Shown one piece after another: positions 46,074-59,400 of a stretch of 64,000 nt of DNA; within the stretch, counting starts at the first letter, position 1; each line of letters begins with the position of its first letter. The notes below the pieces were generated by a model that ran no database searches, was not told the DNA's origin, and saw only the letters and a list, made by a program, of their open reading frames with translations. The translations under genes were made by a program, and so were the position numbers. Source of the stretch: Tetradesmus obliquus (Eukaryota; Chlorophyta; Chlorophyceae; Sphaeropleales; Scenedesmaceae); contig CP126202.1 of the NCBI GenBank assembly GCA_030272155.1, positions 3,431,501-3,495,500 on the forward strand, in the 5' to 3' direction.

Positions 46074-46719
46074 TCAGCTGATTGTACAGGCCTTTGAGAG
46101 GCCAGCAGCAACTGGTGCAGGCTGTGTCAAGGCTTCATCTTCAAAGCTGGGTGGCTTGATGGTGTAGCACCAACCTGGTTCGACCACTATGTTTTTGCCG
46201 AACAGCGTTGTGTAGCTGCTCTGCGCACGGGTGGTGACATACGCGCCTCCTGAGCCAGACCCCAGGTTCACGCGCACCTCAGCTGTCTCTTCTGCTGATA
46301 TGTTGAACTCTTGTGTTAGCCCTTTCTCCAGTGCTGCTTTGAGTGCCATCTCGAAGCTCACTGTGCCTGGTGCGCCTGCAGCCACCTTGTATGCCTGCTC
46401 CAGCACCTGCTTGATCTGCTTAAAGCGGTGCACATACACCATGATGTCTGTGCTGGTGCTGTTCTCGAGCCAAATGCGGTTCCTTGCCCATCTCTTGAGC
46501 ACACAGCCAGAGGGATGCTTGAAGGCAGGAGCGCCAAAGTAGAACAATGGTGCAGCATTAGAAAGACCCTGCAGCGTCTGGCCGGCAGTGCAGAGCGGCA
46601 CGTCAGCTTATACGTACCACACGGTTTGTCACCGGGCGAGCTTGTCAACATAAGAGGCGTACCTGGTCTGCTGCGTATTGATCTAACAGCTCGTCTTTCG
46701 ACAGCTGCCGCAGCGCCAT
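46074..46719 (-). CDS. Orphan 183-residue protein
   Basis: Two exons (46719-46663 and 46568-46074) join in phase 0. The first encodes MALRQLSKDELLDQYAADQ and the second begins GLSNAAPLFYFG. The second exon has no internal repeats and a balanced composition, with segments such as RIWLENSTSTDIMVYVHRF, ISAEETAEVRVNLGSG and VVEPGWCYTIKPPSFED. The predicted alternation of hydrophobic residues suggests a beta-rich single domain after a short helical start. No signal peptide or membrane segment is seen. The family is not recognised, and no function is proposed. It lies between the two copies of the SRPBCC 3' duplication. Confidence 0.6.
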
Positions 46720-48019
46720 GCTTCCTTTCAGTGTCGAGGATGCAAGTGTTCTACCTTTGAGCGTTGCTTGCAGTGGAGTCGCTTCGCAAGTTCCACTGCT
46801 CGAAAGTCACGGTGATCCTTATCAGTGACTGTTTGTGACCCACAGTGTTCAGAAAAACGGTCAGAAGATGACCGCATTTATCTCGAAGCTGGATCTAAGG
46901 CGCAAGGACGGGCAATGCAACGATTCAAACAGGGTTTGATGTTAACAGCGGACGAGCAAAAGCTGCCAGCTTGTATACAACATCGCCATAAACAATGAAT
47001 GAAAATTTAAGTTTCGTATCTATTGTACACATTCATGCTGCCGCGGTGTTATGATGACTACGGCGTACGGCCACTGGGCACCACCCTCCTGACAGGAGGC
47101 GCAGCATGCGCACGAGCAGCCTGCGTCCACATGATTTACTTTCATTTGTTGCGTTGAAAGTGTGTTTTTAGCGACGTCTCTATAGTTCAATCCTGTGAAG
47201 GCCCCAGTCTGCCTACATCCATCAGGGCTGAGCCCTGACGGCTCCCCTCTTGTGTTTTGAGAGCGAATCGCAACTGTATAAAGAGTTTCAAGGTGCATGC
47301 AGATCATACATTACAAGCACAATGCGACACTATGCGTACTCACATAGCTAGAAGCCCCCCCTCCCCTCCAGGCCATGACTTTCAACTTCAGATGTAGAAT
47401 GACGAATTCTAGACAAAGCCAGAATCCCGAAGGACGGAGCCAGATCTCCTGGTGCTGCTGCTCCTCCTACTTGTTCTAGTGTTACCTGCATTGACAGCCT
47501 GGTCAGTGCTGTTCCCGGTAGCCACATGCCTGGGGGAAAACAATAGTTGCGGCACCCGATGGGCTGGTGCCCAGACACAACAGGACCAGGTGATCCTGGT
47601 GGTGACACCTTGTCAGTGACACCCTCTTCTATAATCACCTCCAGCACAGACGTAACTTTCGCAAAGCTGTGATGTTCGGCTATTTGACATCATTAATTTG
47701 TTACAAGAAAGCCATTGCAATAATCAGTGAGTGGCCTGAACCGATAAAAGCCAGCACACCATCAGTATATAATTGGTACAACGTGCAAGCAGGTCAATCG
47801 TTACCATCACAACAGAAAGCTCCTAGTGCAGCCAAGCAACCATGCTGTGCTGCAGCAGAAGAGACAAACCATGTAGCGGCCAACTGTGCTTTGGCCCCAG
47901 GCATGGACTGCCACCTGCATTGCCTCGTGCACTGCCTGCCCGGCAACCGCCAGCTAGTGCATGCTCAGCACTACAGGCTGTAGTACATGATACCAGCGCT
48001 GCTGCATACTGCAGCCACG
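46720..48019. other. No gene assigned
   Basis: This holds the promoter side of the orphan gene and the 3' UTR of the SRPBCC gene (47807-48019, the duplicated part). A minus-strand frame at 47304-47020 starts with ATG but has neither splice nor family support. Confidence 0.4.
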
Positions 48020-50301
48020 TCATTGATCACGCGTGCTTGCTGTGCGCCTGCTAGTTGTGCTGCGCCGCGACGGCTTTGCAGCATCTACCTGCTGCCCTGT
48101 GCCGTTGCCTGCCTCACCTGCTGCTGCACTGCTGCCTGTTGCGGTGCGGGTGCGCCGCCTGCCAGCAGCGCTGCTGCTGCTGCTGCTGCTGCCAGCATCT
48201 GCAGCCGCTGCTGCAGATGCCGTGCGCCGACTAGTGCCTGCTCTGCTACGCGGCTTGCTGGCCGCTGCTGCTACTGCTCCTGCTGCTGCTGGGTCCTCAG
48301 CAGCTGCTGAGGTGCGCCTGCTTGTCCGCTGCTTGCGTGCCGCAGGTGCTGGCGGGTGCTGCAACCCCTGTGCTTCCTGCTGCTGCTGCTGCTCAGCCGG
48401 CCGCTGCGCTTGCTGCTGTGTCTGCTGCTGCTGCTGCGGCGGCGGCTGCTTGACTTCCTGCTGCTGTTCTGGCAGCGGCTGCTGTGCCTGCTGTTGCCGC
48501 TGCTGCTCCTGCTGCTGACGCACGCGCGCTGCCACCTGCTGCTTGGCCTGCTGCCAATCTGCTGGTGCTGTCTCCTCGACCTTGGCTTTGTATGTTGCCA
48601 TGTTGTCCTTAAGGATCTGCATCATGTGCGTCTCCACACCAAATGGCCCAACATGCATCTGTGCCAGCAGGTTAGGGATGGGGTGTGTGAAGTACAGCTG
48701 CACCTTGGTCCTACCGTCATCCTGCTCCTGCAGGGTGACTCCGCCTGCAGTCAGCAGCAGCAGCAGCACAAGACACGCAGGTGTCAGGATGCCAGCAGGC
48801 CTTGCAGGAACTGCATCCACTGAGCAGTGCGTCACTTGCAGGAACAGGTGCAACCTGCCACATGCCTCCTGACTGAACAATGATGCAGTGCTATCACACC
48901 AATGCACACTTAACTGCCCGAACAACAGTTGCTTTTGCTGCTTCAAAAAAATGCTGCTCGCCCTCGCCGCCCCGTAACACTGCAAACAACACACGCCAGC
49001 TTGCTCCACGTCACACTGCACAGTCGACTGTCTACATTGCACACGGCTGTATGACCAGGAGCCTCAGCAAACACCTAACACGACCATGCCGTACACCTGC
49101 TTGCACACGCATTCATGCAAGCTCTCACCTAACAGGGCCATGCCATACACGCTCTTGAAAGCAATGAAGCTGTTGGGCTCCACAGTGGTGCGCTCCAGCA
49201 GAAACACAATCTCCATGATGGGCAGCTTCCCTGGTGATGATGAAACAAGAGCAACAAGAGAGGACAAGTGCACCACGAACGTGTGAGTGAGCTGCTGCTG
49301 CACTAGACGTGTGCGGAACCAGGTGGTGCTGGCCAAACAAGGGATGCTGCGCACACGCCACAGCAACACAGCTTGCAGGAACTGCATGCAACCGCATTGC
49401 TGCTGCAATGGCGCCACCCTCTGCCAGCTTGAGAGCCTGCCACAGAAGCCAGCTGATCCGCATATGCTGCTGTTGCTTTTGTCTGCTGTGAATGCTCCAG
49501 GCTTATTGTGTGCAAAAGATTTCAAGATGATGCGCCATGTCTGCGCAAGCGCTGCTGCTACTCACTCCAGCGGTAGAAGCATTGGAACAGCGCCATCTCT
49601 TGGGTGTTGTTGTCAAGCCCAATCTGCAGTACAGCAAACAACAGCACAGCCATGCATCACACACGAGCAGTGGCGCGCATCTTGTTTTACTTGCTTGCAC
49701 GAACATCTCACACATCAGCCGCTGATGCGCCAGTACAGTACTGCTGCTGCTGCAGGAGCAGCTGCTGCTGCTCTTACACGCGTGATCCAATGGTCTGCAC
49801 CTGTCCAATGAGATCCATGAAGTCCACTAGCTTCGACCAGTCGCTCCACATTGCGAAGCAGGCTTCAATGGGTGCATCCACCACCACCTCGGCCCGGTGG
49901 TGGCACTGCTTGCTAGGGTCTTCCGAGAAGGATATGTAGCTGGCAGGCGTATAGCCTCCGATATCTTGCTCCCCTGCCTGGCATGTCGGCAGCGATCTGC
50001 AGCACACAGGCCTTTGTTGGCTGCCACGGCTCAGCAGCAGTCACAGTTGCTTGTGTGGCAGCAGCGGACGTCCGCGCTGGCTGAGTGCACTAAAGCAGCA
50101 TCAGAAACAACAGATCAACATATTAACGTACCTATGGCGCTTGATCCGCGAATGGCTGTGCCCAGCCACTGCTATGGCTGCTGGCGCGGCCCGACATTCC
50201 CGACAGCTCGTCTTCAGCACAGAAGCTATGTCTACACGTAGCTGGCGTTTGTTGTCAGCTGTACAGCCAGCAAGATGGCCTTGAAGTCTCGCAGCAAGCA
50301 T
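48020..50301 (-). CDS. Plastid SRPBCC/START-like (polyketide cyclase-type) protein
   Basis: Five exons give 416 residues: 50301-50132, 49996-49801, 49623-49566, 49230-49129, 48744-48020. Exon 1 is a basic, Ala/Ser/Cys-containing leader fitting a plastid transit peptide. The domain follows a cyanobacterial/plastid cyclase-dehydrase pattern: VVVDAPIEACFAMWSDWSKL, VDFMDLIGQ, then TQEMALFQCFYRW, TTVEPNSFIAFKSVYGMALL, and VQLYFTHPIPNLLA with a final amphipathic helix (LKDNMATYKAKVEETA). SRPBCC folds bind hydrophobic ligands, and the ligand here is unknown. The C-terminal ~180 residues are Gln- then Ser/Ala/Arg-rich, ending RRSTTSRRTASTRDQ, an unusual addition. The exon 4 donor is echoed at 49075-49105. 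The 3' end is duplicated at 45.0 kb. Confidence 0.85.
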
Positions 50302-50614
50302 GTTTACCGTTTTCAGAGCTGCTTATGCCTGCATATCGCTCGTCTACCAATCACAAACAATTATTTAAACATATTCACGTACATATGCAAGCAGATTAAG
50401 CTGCCTTCGGCGTCAAAAGTGCAAGCCTGGACCACACAAGGAAAAACATAAACACCACACCATGTTTGACTTTGGCAGTTCCTGAGTTGTACAAGCGATA
50501 GAATGCCATGCTGCGGATGCTCATTGGCTGTTCGCCTTCCCGGCATGCATGGGGGGCTGCAATACATGCACAGACTTCCGTTGGCTCGCATCTAACCATA
50601 TGCTGCTGGGTCGC

Positions 50615-51869
50615 CTAACACGACAGCTCGTGTGTTGAGTTGCTGCTGCTACTCCTGCTACGCCTGTTCACAGTGCCTGCTGATCGCTTGCTAGCACTGC
50701 CTGGTGCAACGTCTTCAGCTGCAGGATCACCGTCGCCGCTGCCGCTGCTGACATCGCCTGTTGCCGCTGCGGCTGCCGCTGTATCTGGCTCCTGCACACT
50801 ACCGGGGCCTGCTGCATCACCACCATCCTCGGCTGCAGCTCCGCCACCACCACCAGCTGCAGCACCAGCTGCACCAGCTGCAGCACTGCCGCTGCTGCTC
50901 CTGCTGAGCGCCTCGCTAAACTCGCCACTGCTGGTGGAGCTGAGGCTGTGAGAGCCCACAGGCAGCTCGGCAGCAGCAGCAGCAGCAGCACCATCGGCGC
51001 TGCTGCCGCCCTCTTCATCTGCGCCAGATTCACTCAGCCCCTCACTATTCACAGCAGCACCATGTGCATCACCCTCCAAACTGGCAGTATCCGACGCACC
51101 GCCAGACACGCCCTCGGATGCACTGCCGGCCTGCTGCTCCCCTGCGCCCTGCTTGTTTCGCCGGCTGGCTGCGCGCCTGTTGCGCGTCTTAGTGTATTCC
51201 GCACCAGCCGCATTGATGGCTGCTGCTGCAGCCGCGCCAGCTGACTCAGCCACAGACACAGCACCCTCAGCCACCACAGCCGCGATGCCTGCCAGGCTCT
51301 GCTGCTGCTGCTGTTGCTGCTGCTGCGTTACCATGTCCAGCATGTTGGTGAGCTCGCCAACACGCATGTCTAGGCAGGCCTCTTTATCCATCGCCCGCAC
51401 CAAGGCACGCTTCGCCTGGTCATGGTTGCCTGGGCGCAGGCAGGTTACACGCAGCACACAAGGGAGGCAGGAAGGAGGCAGTTGCAGGCAGGTCAGAGCC
51501 ATATTCGGCTTTCAAGCAGAGGAGGGAACAGAATGGAGATGAGTGCCCCTAGCATGGTCAAAAGCCAGTTGCGTGGAACTGCTCTGCAAGAGGTGCAAGA
51601 GGACTGGGCCCAGAAAAAAATGCTGCTCAAGGCACCCTGAGCACGACCCCACAGCAGACCCCTGCAGGACTGCAAGCATGCCTCATGGCACGATCCCTGC
51701 ATGATGGCTGCAGCCGCGGGCGGCCCAGCCCTGTGCATCAAGTTCTTGCGAGGACTGCAAGGCACGCCACATGCTGTAGCAACAACCCAAAACTCACTCT
51801 GCGTCTCAGCCAGCTCCATTTTGATCTCCACCAGGTTCTGCACCAGGAACTTGTTCTCATCCTGCACGT

Positions 51870-51910
<41 letters not shown>

Positions 51911-52688
51911 CAGGCGCAGTTGCAGCTTTCCAGTGCAATTCCTGCGAGCGTTTGCAGCCTTTGCTGCCATTTATGCCGCTACACGGCAGAGCATTGCAGG
52001 ATGCTGCTCACACACGAGAGCTATGCATTTCAGCTTGACGTCAAGCTCCCTCTCAAAGCACCCTCTCCTGCATGCTAGTCAGCTGCCGCCGCAACTTCTG
52101 CGTGCATATGTGCCGCTACACGACAGAGCATCACATTGTGCTGCTCACACGAGATTGCTGCAGTCAGCTTGACATCAAGCTCCGTCTCAAAACACCCCCT
52201 TGCCTGCATGCTAGTCGGCTGCCGCCGCAACTTCTGCTTGCATATGTGCCGGTACACGGCAGTGCATTAAAAAGATGCTGCTCTCACGAGAGAGCGCTGC
52301 ATTCAGCTTGACACCAAGCTCCCTCTCACCTGCACGCTAGTCAGCTGCCGCCGCAGCTCCTTCATTTCCTTCTGCAGTGAGTCTGCTGAAGATGCAGCAC
52401 GCGCTGCTGCGCGCGCTCGCCGCCCAGTGAACAGTGCAGCCACGCTGCTTGCTGGAGCCGGAGCAGGCGAGCTGCCAGAGCCGGCTGGCTGCAGCGAGGG
52501 GCTGCTGCTGCTGCTGACGCGCCCCTGCTGCTGGTGTTGCGGCGAGGCGTCGCCGCTGTTGCTCCGCTGCAGCTGCTGCTGCTGCTGCTGCCCGTCCTCA
52601 TCTGCAGCTGCGCTGTTTGGTGTGCCTGGAGCCGTGCCAGACTGCCTGCTGCTGCTGTGCTGCACGGTAGGCGAGCCCCCAGCGCCAA

Positions 52689-52723
<35 letters not shown>

Positions 52724-54175
52724 GCTGCATCAAGATCTAAGCTAGAGCGCCTGCTGCTATTGAGGGATGCCAGGCCAATGCTGCTTGCATCTGCCAAGCT
52801 GCCTTCGCCCTGCTCATCATCACCAGTGTTACCAGCACCTGTGCGGCGCCAGAAGAAGCCCCAGCCTCCCTTACCCGCCCTGCTGCCGCCGCCCGTTACT
52901 GACCCAGCCGAGTTGGCAGTAGCCATCAGCGCTGCTGCTTGGCTGTGGTCGCCGCCTGCTGCTGCTACAGCATTGGACACCACATGCAGCTGAGCCTCTA
53001 GTGCTAGCTTGTCTGCTTCTAGCTCTGCCTTTTCCAGGTCGCCCTGCTCCATTGCATCCTTAAGTCGAGCAACCATCTGCTGGTACAGGCCCAGCTGCAG
53101 CCGCAAGACAGAGGCGCAGCAGCATGGCAGATGCATAGCAGCAGACAGCAGCAGCAAGCGCAGCACACGGCAACTCAGTTGGCTGCAGTGCTACGAGGGT
53201 GACTGGCAGTGTGTTGCATAGCTCCATGGCTCCCACAGTGCACACTGTGCAATGACTGCAGGCCCCTGTGATTTGCTGTTTTCCTGCAAACTTCCCCGTC
53301 AAGCACAACCAGCTGCAGTGCAGTGCAGTGGTGCCCCAGACAGCATACACTTGTAGGCATACACAAGCCTGCAGATGTATGTGTTGCTCTTGCCGCTGCA
53401 TGCATTTGCAACCCTCAGCTCACCTGCATGGTCAAATCATAGTTCAGCTGCTGCAGCGCCGCAATAGATGCTTCAGGAGACAGCCCCTCCAGCGCAACAG
53501 CCTGCATCAGCGCAGCAGCACGCTCCTCTGCCGACTGCGGCTGCGCTGACGCACCAGCTGCTGCTGCTGTCCCGCCGGCAGAGCCTGCATGCACTGGCGA
53601 GGCTGCGTATGCGAGCACAGGAGTTTCAGGGCCCTGCTCGATGCTGCCCGCATCTGACAGCTGCGGGTGCTTGCTGGCGCCTGTGGCTGCGAGCTTGGGC
53701 TCGTATGCGGATGGAGCTGCAGGAGTGGCATGAGCGGTGAAGGCAGTCGGTGCAGGTGAAGTCAGAGTCTGCCATATAGGCAATATAAGGAGCAACAACT
53801 TGGGCTCGTATGCGGATGGAGCTGCAGGAATGGCGAATGGTGAGGTAAGCAGGCAGGGTTTGAGAGTCATGACCATAGGGAGTTGATACAGCATAGGCCG
53901 ACGGCAGCTGAGTGAAGGAGACAAGGGGCGCACGTCAGCAACAAGACCAAGCATTGCAGACAAGCAAGAAATTTGTGCTCGAGCACCTGTGTGTCAGTTT
54001 GCTACCAGAAATGCCATGCTGCCATGCAGCCATGCTTGCATGTCCACATCAACAGCCACAGACTGTGACACGGCATGCGCACCCCACGCACCTGGTGCCA
54101 CTGGCGCGCCGTTGCTGAAGATGGCTGTTGCTGCATTTACATTTGCCAGCTTCCGGGGGCTGGCCTCGCCATTGC

Positions 54176-54210
<35 letters not shown>

Positions 54211-55981
54211 ACCGCTGCCACCGGCATGACCATGCCGCTGTGAGCCCCTGTGTGCCGCAAGTCAAAGTTGCTGAGCCGCTGCATTGCTGCGCTGTCGCCG
54301 CTGGTGCCTGTGGCGTGCTGCTGCTGCAGCACCTCGTTCCAGATGGTGGCAACCTGCGGGCTGGTCTCTATGAGCTGCCTGTGCTTGATGGACAGCTCGT
54401 GGTACTTGCTCTGCACCTTGGTCTTCTCCTCTGAGGCGGCTAGTAGCTGCGTCTCCAGCTCCTGCAAGCAACAACGGGCATCGGGCAGCAGGTGAAGAAG
54501 CGGCAGACAATCCTGTGCCAGGACCCCTGAGCAGAGGCTGCTCTAGTACTGCCTGTCCAACCTGCAATGCTTCAGATGTGGATTACGTTATGCCTCATCC
54601 AGAACAGCCGCCTGTGCAGCTTGGACAGTGCCAGCTGCTGCGGCAACACACGCCCAGTGCGGCTGGAGCGCACCTGGATACTGTCACTCGATGACATCAT
54701 CACACCTTGGGCTGCTGCTGCCATCACGTAGCGCTGAAAGACACATGCTGATTCAAATATCCTTTCCTGCTGCTAGCCTCACCTCTATCCGCTGCTCCAG
54801 CGGCTTCACATTAGAGCCCTCCCGCAGCACCTGCAGCTCCAGCTCTAGCCGCTCAATTCGCTGCTGCAGCATGCCCACAGTGTGCTCGTGCTTCTCCTGG
54901 TCCATCTTATACTTGTGCTCGCGCTTCACCCACGCGCTGGGCGGGATGAGCTGCACTCGGCTGTTTTTGAGCTCCGTGAGCTCCTTAGCGAGCCGCGCTG
55001 AGTCATCGCGGGCAGCACTGAGGGCCTCATAAGCTGAGCGGACCAGCAGCTGCGGCAGCTCAGTCTTGCCCGAGGCGGCGGCCGCCTGCAAGTGCAGACG
55101 GTGTGCAGCCACAGCAGCCGCAGCATGTTAACCATGCATGGTTACTATGCAGGAAGTTGACTAGTGCTCAGAGCTCCCAACCAGTGTGGCACAGCATGCA
55201 AGCATACGCAGGTGGTTGCAGGAAAGGGCCTGGGGAGAGGAGGCTGCATGAGGCATGCATGCGTAGAGTACGCGCTAGCTCAACGTTGCTGTTACGGTAC
55301 AATTCAACTGCTACAGGGAGTGCTAATCATACTGCAGCGGTCCCGTGTTCCTGCACACACGAGCCTGCAAGCTGACACAGTTTCGGCACTTGCAGGACAT
55401 GCATGGTGAACTGCAGGCGCCTTCTCTACTGCGCTACAGCGGCTGCTCCTGCTACAGTGATTGCCCGGCGCCATCTCCAAATGATGATCTTGTCATGTAT
55501 CAAATTTGATCTGCGGCTGCATGGCTCTGTCGTACTGCTTGGCATCAGTTGGTAGTTGCCAGCATGTGTCACTGTCCAAGGAGTGCTGCCATCAGCTGCA
55601 TGACAGGCATACACAGCCGTTGCTGACTCACCCTGGCTGCTGACTCCAGCTTATGCAGCACCTCCTCAACTGTGATGGCATCTTCACTGGCATTTGTGAT
55701 GCCCTTTTTCACAGGCGCTACGCCGCTGGCAAAGGCAGCAATTTTGTTGGCCAAGCTGCTGCTGCTCGGGTTAGAGAGCCGTTTCTGCTTGCCAACTTCA
55801 TCTTCGGACGGTTCTGAGGCAGTGCTGCTGCTTGACCTGGCGTCGCCCGTGTGTGCTGCTGCCTTGACTTCGTCTGCCTTCTGCCCACCCTCCCCCTGCG
55901 CGCATGCAGGCCCATTCAGCCAAGCCGGTCGCGTACGATGCAATCTACAAACTAGGATGTTCGCACCTTTTCCTCATTCAT
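50615..55981 (-). CDS. Large coiled-coil protein, function unknown
   Basis: Nine exons give 982 residues: 55981-55967, 55895-55632, 55085-54783, 54733-54674, 54461-54092, 53716-53424, 53094-52330, 51861-51798, 51429-50615. Exon 1 encodes just MNEEK. Several heptad-rich stretches suggest coiled coils: ELTELKNSRVQLIPP then MLQQRIERLELELQVL, QLLAASEEKTKVQSKYHELS, MVARLKDAMEQGDLEKAELE, LQKEMKELRRQLTSV and FLVQNLVEIKMELAETQ. Between them lie Ser/Gln/Ala-rich low-complexity linkers. The C-terminal ~200 residues are acidic and Ser/Gly/Ala-rich and end with RRSRSSSSNSTHELSC. There is no catalytic motif and no membrane segment, so it is probably a cytoskeletal or trafficking scaffold (inference). All phases fit. 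The short exons 1 and 4 are the least certain. Confidence 0.75.
52060..52260 (-). repeat. Echoes of coiled-coil gene exon 7 donor end
   Basis: At least two copies, near 52075 and 52205, of the codons for LRRQLTSVQ-like sequence occur with TGCAG(G) junction remnants, about 130 bp apart. They lie downstream of the real exon end at 52330. Confidence 0.7.
53789..53833 (-). repeat. Echo of coiled-coil gene exon 6 acceptor end
   Basis: It repeats CTGCAG|CTCCATCCGCATACGAGCCC, the beginning of exon 6 (53716), about 100 bp upstream in sense. Confidence 0.85.
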
Positions 55982-56435
55982 CAGCCTGGGCTCTGTATCA
56001 ACTACTTGGTGTATCCTTCATGCCAGACTAGCTCGCTGCTGCTACGCAGCACAGTTTCTGTGCCTTTAAGCCTGACCAAAGCTTCTAAAACAATTAAACA
56101 AAAAGTTATAAAAGTTGCAGGACGACGCCTGCGCGCAGAACATGGACAACTGCTGCTCCTGAACAGCCCGAAAGCAGTGCAGCGCAAACTTCAACGACGT
56201 AGTAAACGTTAAGGCTTGGACAGGGGTACGCACATTTAGTTTACGCAGGTGCAGAGCATTCTGAGCTCTGCTCAGGAAATCGACCTCTCGGGAAAAGGTT
56301 TAGTGAGTTGGTCGTTGCATATTGCGTTCTGTTGCGCTGTTCACTTCATTGTTTGAGCTTCACAAAATATGGTCAAGTAAGCGAACCAGGTGTACCTAGT
56401 TGGTTGCAGCACCGAGATCACTGCTGGCAACGAGA
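55982..56435. promoter_or_regulatory. Bidirectional promoter region
   Basis: 454 bp separate the divergent starts of the coiled-coil gene and the PKIWI502-like gene. This stretch is AT-richer than its surroundings (for example 56085-56115). No specific element is claimed. Confidence 0.4.
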
Positions 56436-59400
56436 ATGCTTCGATCCAGCCAGCTGCAGCACGGACATGCTTCAAAGCATTTAGCATATCCACACGCTGT
56501 GGGTAGGCAGGCTTGTGCAGGCCTCAGGCACGTCCCAGCACGACCTGAGGTAGCAGTGCGCAGCAGTGTAGACCCAGACGAGCTTCACGAAGCAAAGCTC
56601 GGCCCCAACGTGGTTGCCGGCATTAGGGAGGTCAAGGAGAAGCTCACGTGGTCTCCAGCAACCGTGATCCGTAACGAGTAAGCATCTGGGGCCCTCTGTG
56701 CTTGCAGTACTGCCTGTTGCGCTGCTGGCATGACAGGAATAATCCTGCATCGTCCTGCATCGTTCATGCAGGGCAATCAACCTTGATGGGACCCACAGGC
56801 TGCTGCACCTCAGTGTATCAGATGAGGTATGGCTGCTTTTAGCGCAGCCAGGCGTACTGTGCCTAGGTCTGACATCAGCAACAGAGCTGTGCCCAGCAGA
56901 ATCAGCTGGTGTGTTGCTGACTGGTTTCCGTTTCCTCAACAGGTTGACATGCTCTATGGACGCAAGATTCAAGCTGTGCCAGACACTGCCAGATGGATCG
57001 AGTCCTTCACAGTAAGGGGGCGCTTCTTTGCAGCAATACAGAGCAGCAAGGGGCAGCAGCAATCATTGCTAGCAGCTGCTGCAGTCGTTGTGCAGTGCTG
57101 GGCGCTGCATGCAGCAGCATGTGCTTACATAAGCGTAGTACGGTACAAATCAAGCCCTGCCTGCTTGCAAGCTTAAAATTGCAGCACAACCTATGGGCAT
57201 GGGCGGCAAGCGACTTAGGTGCATTGCTGCACTGCAGGGCAGTACAAAGCAGTATGCATGCATCCTGCATATGTCAGCGTTGATCACCTGCCACCTGAAC
57301 AGCAATGCAAGGTATGCTTGATTCAGCAACATATCTGACACCACGCACCGCATGGCGCTGTACGTTTTGGTTCTTCTGCACTTGTCTGTTTCCATGTTGA
57401 CAGGTCCCTGGGCAGTTTGTGGGTGTGCGGCCAACCACACAGGACGAGACCAACGGGCTAGCAGACAACCAGCACTTGTACACTATCGCATGCTCACCGT
57501 ACGAGTCACGGAGAGACTCAGCATACATCGGGGGCTCCATCATTGAGGTGGGATGGCCAAGCAGCAGCAGCAGCAGCAGATGCTGCAGCTGTTTTGGGGA
57601 CTGTTGGAGCTGTCCTGCAGAGCTGTGATAGCAACAGCGCCACAGGAGCAGTAGCAGTTCTCTTGCATACCTGTGCTATATCTGTCTGCAGCTGATGCAT
57701 CGGAAAAGTGGTCCAGGGATGCTGCATGGTGCATCACACATGCATAGATGTTTCTTACAGCAGGCGCACCATCTCGCCCTATGCTCCAATCGCTGTGCTG
57801 TGTCTGCTGCGCAGGTGGTTATTGACAAGCGCAACGGCGGGGACCAGTCGACATTGGCAGACATGGCGCCAGGCGCGACTGTGGAGGTGCGCACAACGTG
57901 TTACAAACGCATGCAAACATGCAAAGCATAAGCGTATGGTCGGGCACAGCCGACCATGCTTGCACCTACTGCGGATGAAGACGGTGTGCTGCTTCTTCCT
58001 GCACCAGTTAGCTTGTATCACAGGTGGCGTGGCAACGTGTACGACATGTATTCAAGCGAGCTGCGGTGTGTCTGGGCAGGATCTCCGAAACAGGCGCCGC
58101 ACCTGCTGTGCTGTTGAACAGCTCAGCTGCTTGGCAGCTTGTTGTGCTGACTTTCTGCAATTCCTACAATTTGTGCTGATTCTTCTGCTCATGTCTGTGG
58201 CTGCCCGATTGCTGCAATGATGCCTTGTTGCTGTTGCAGGTCAGCCAGGTTGTGGGCCGTGGCTTTGCCTCGCTGTTCAATAGCTACTCAGGCCTGCCCA
58301 GCTCCCTGGAGGTAAGGGCTGGCAGCACTTTTTTGTACAGCATGGCGCATGTGCAGCTGTGTGTTGCTGACAGGAAGGTTACAGTCAGTTGCATGCAAGC
58401 ACACTATGGCCTACATCATACTAGGTTCGTGTAATAACGTCGTAAGTCAGACATTGCAACAGGAGCAGCATGTTATGTTGCTCCTGTTGCATAGTGTGGC
58501 CTCGCTTTTCAACAGCTACTCAGGCCTGCCCAGCTCGATGGAGGCGCGGCAGGGACAGCAGCTTGTGTGGCGCATGGCAGCTGCATAGCTTGTGATGTGT
58601 GCATCTGCTGTCCGATATTGGTGCTGCTTGCTTTTTGCACCGCAGGAGCAGCGCAACATCCTGGCCACTGCAGTCGGCCTGCGCGGGATTGTGATTGCAC
58701 CTTCTTCCGCACTCATTACTGCTTGCTGTTTTGCATCACAGGAGCAGCGCAACATCCTGGCTATCGCAGTCGGCCTGCGCGGCATTGCTGCAATGCGCGC
58801 AGTGCTCAACTGGGCGCCCGTGCAGGCGCACGCCACCAGCCACAGGGTCAGCTGCGTGTATGTGACCAAGAGCCCCAGCAGCGCTGCTTTCTTGGCGGAG
58901 TGGGACCAGTGGCGTGAGGCAGGGGTGAGTGATACAAAGCTAGATGTAAAGCTACAGATGTTGCCAGCGTTGCATGGCTAAAGAGGCAGCAGCTGAACCC
59001 TAGGCTAGGGTAGTGTTTGCTTGACGGCAGCAAGCGTGTCAGAATTGCAGGTTGCAGGTGGCGTTGCTAGGTGGCCGCCAGCCACCGCGTCAGCTGCGTG
59101 TATGTGACCATGAGCCCCAGCAGTGCTGCCTTAGTTGGCGGAGTGGCACCAGTGGCGTGAGGCAGGGGTAGCGGCTGATTCATCCAACTACAATATTCAT
59201 ACATCTAGCTGTGGAAGCGCAGAGACACCAGCGGAAAGTGTAGCTATACAGGCAGCTAGTAGCTGGGGCAGCAGCAGCGGCGGCAGCATTGAGGTGATGA
59301 GGTTTGTGCCGTGGGCAGGCTGTCCTGTCAGCAGATGCTTGTGCGTGGGGAGTTGCTGATACATTCAGCTGCTTACACGTAAAAGATTGTTGTGCTTGCG

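Noticed and set aside
47020..47647. Leftward frames in the 47-kb interval as genes
   Set aside because: One lacks an ATG and the other has no splice, repeat or family support.
48033..48823. Cys/Leu-rich rightward frames
   Set aside because: They are antisense to the Gln-rich last exon of the SRPBCC gene.
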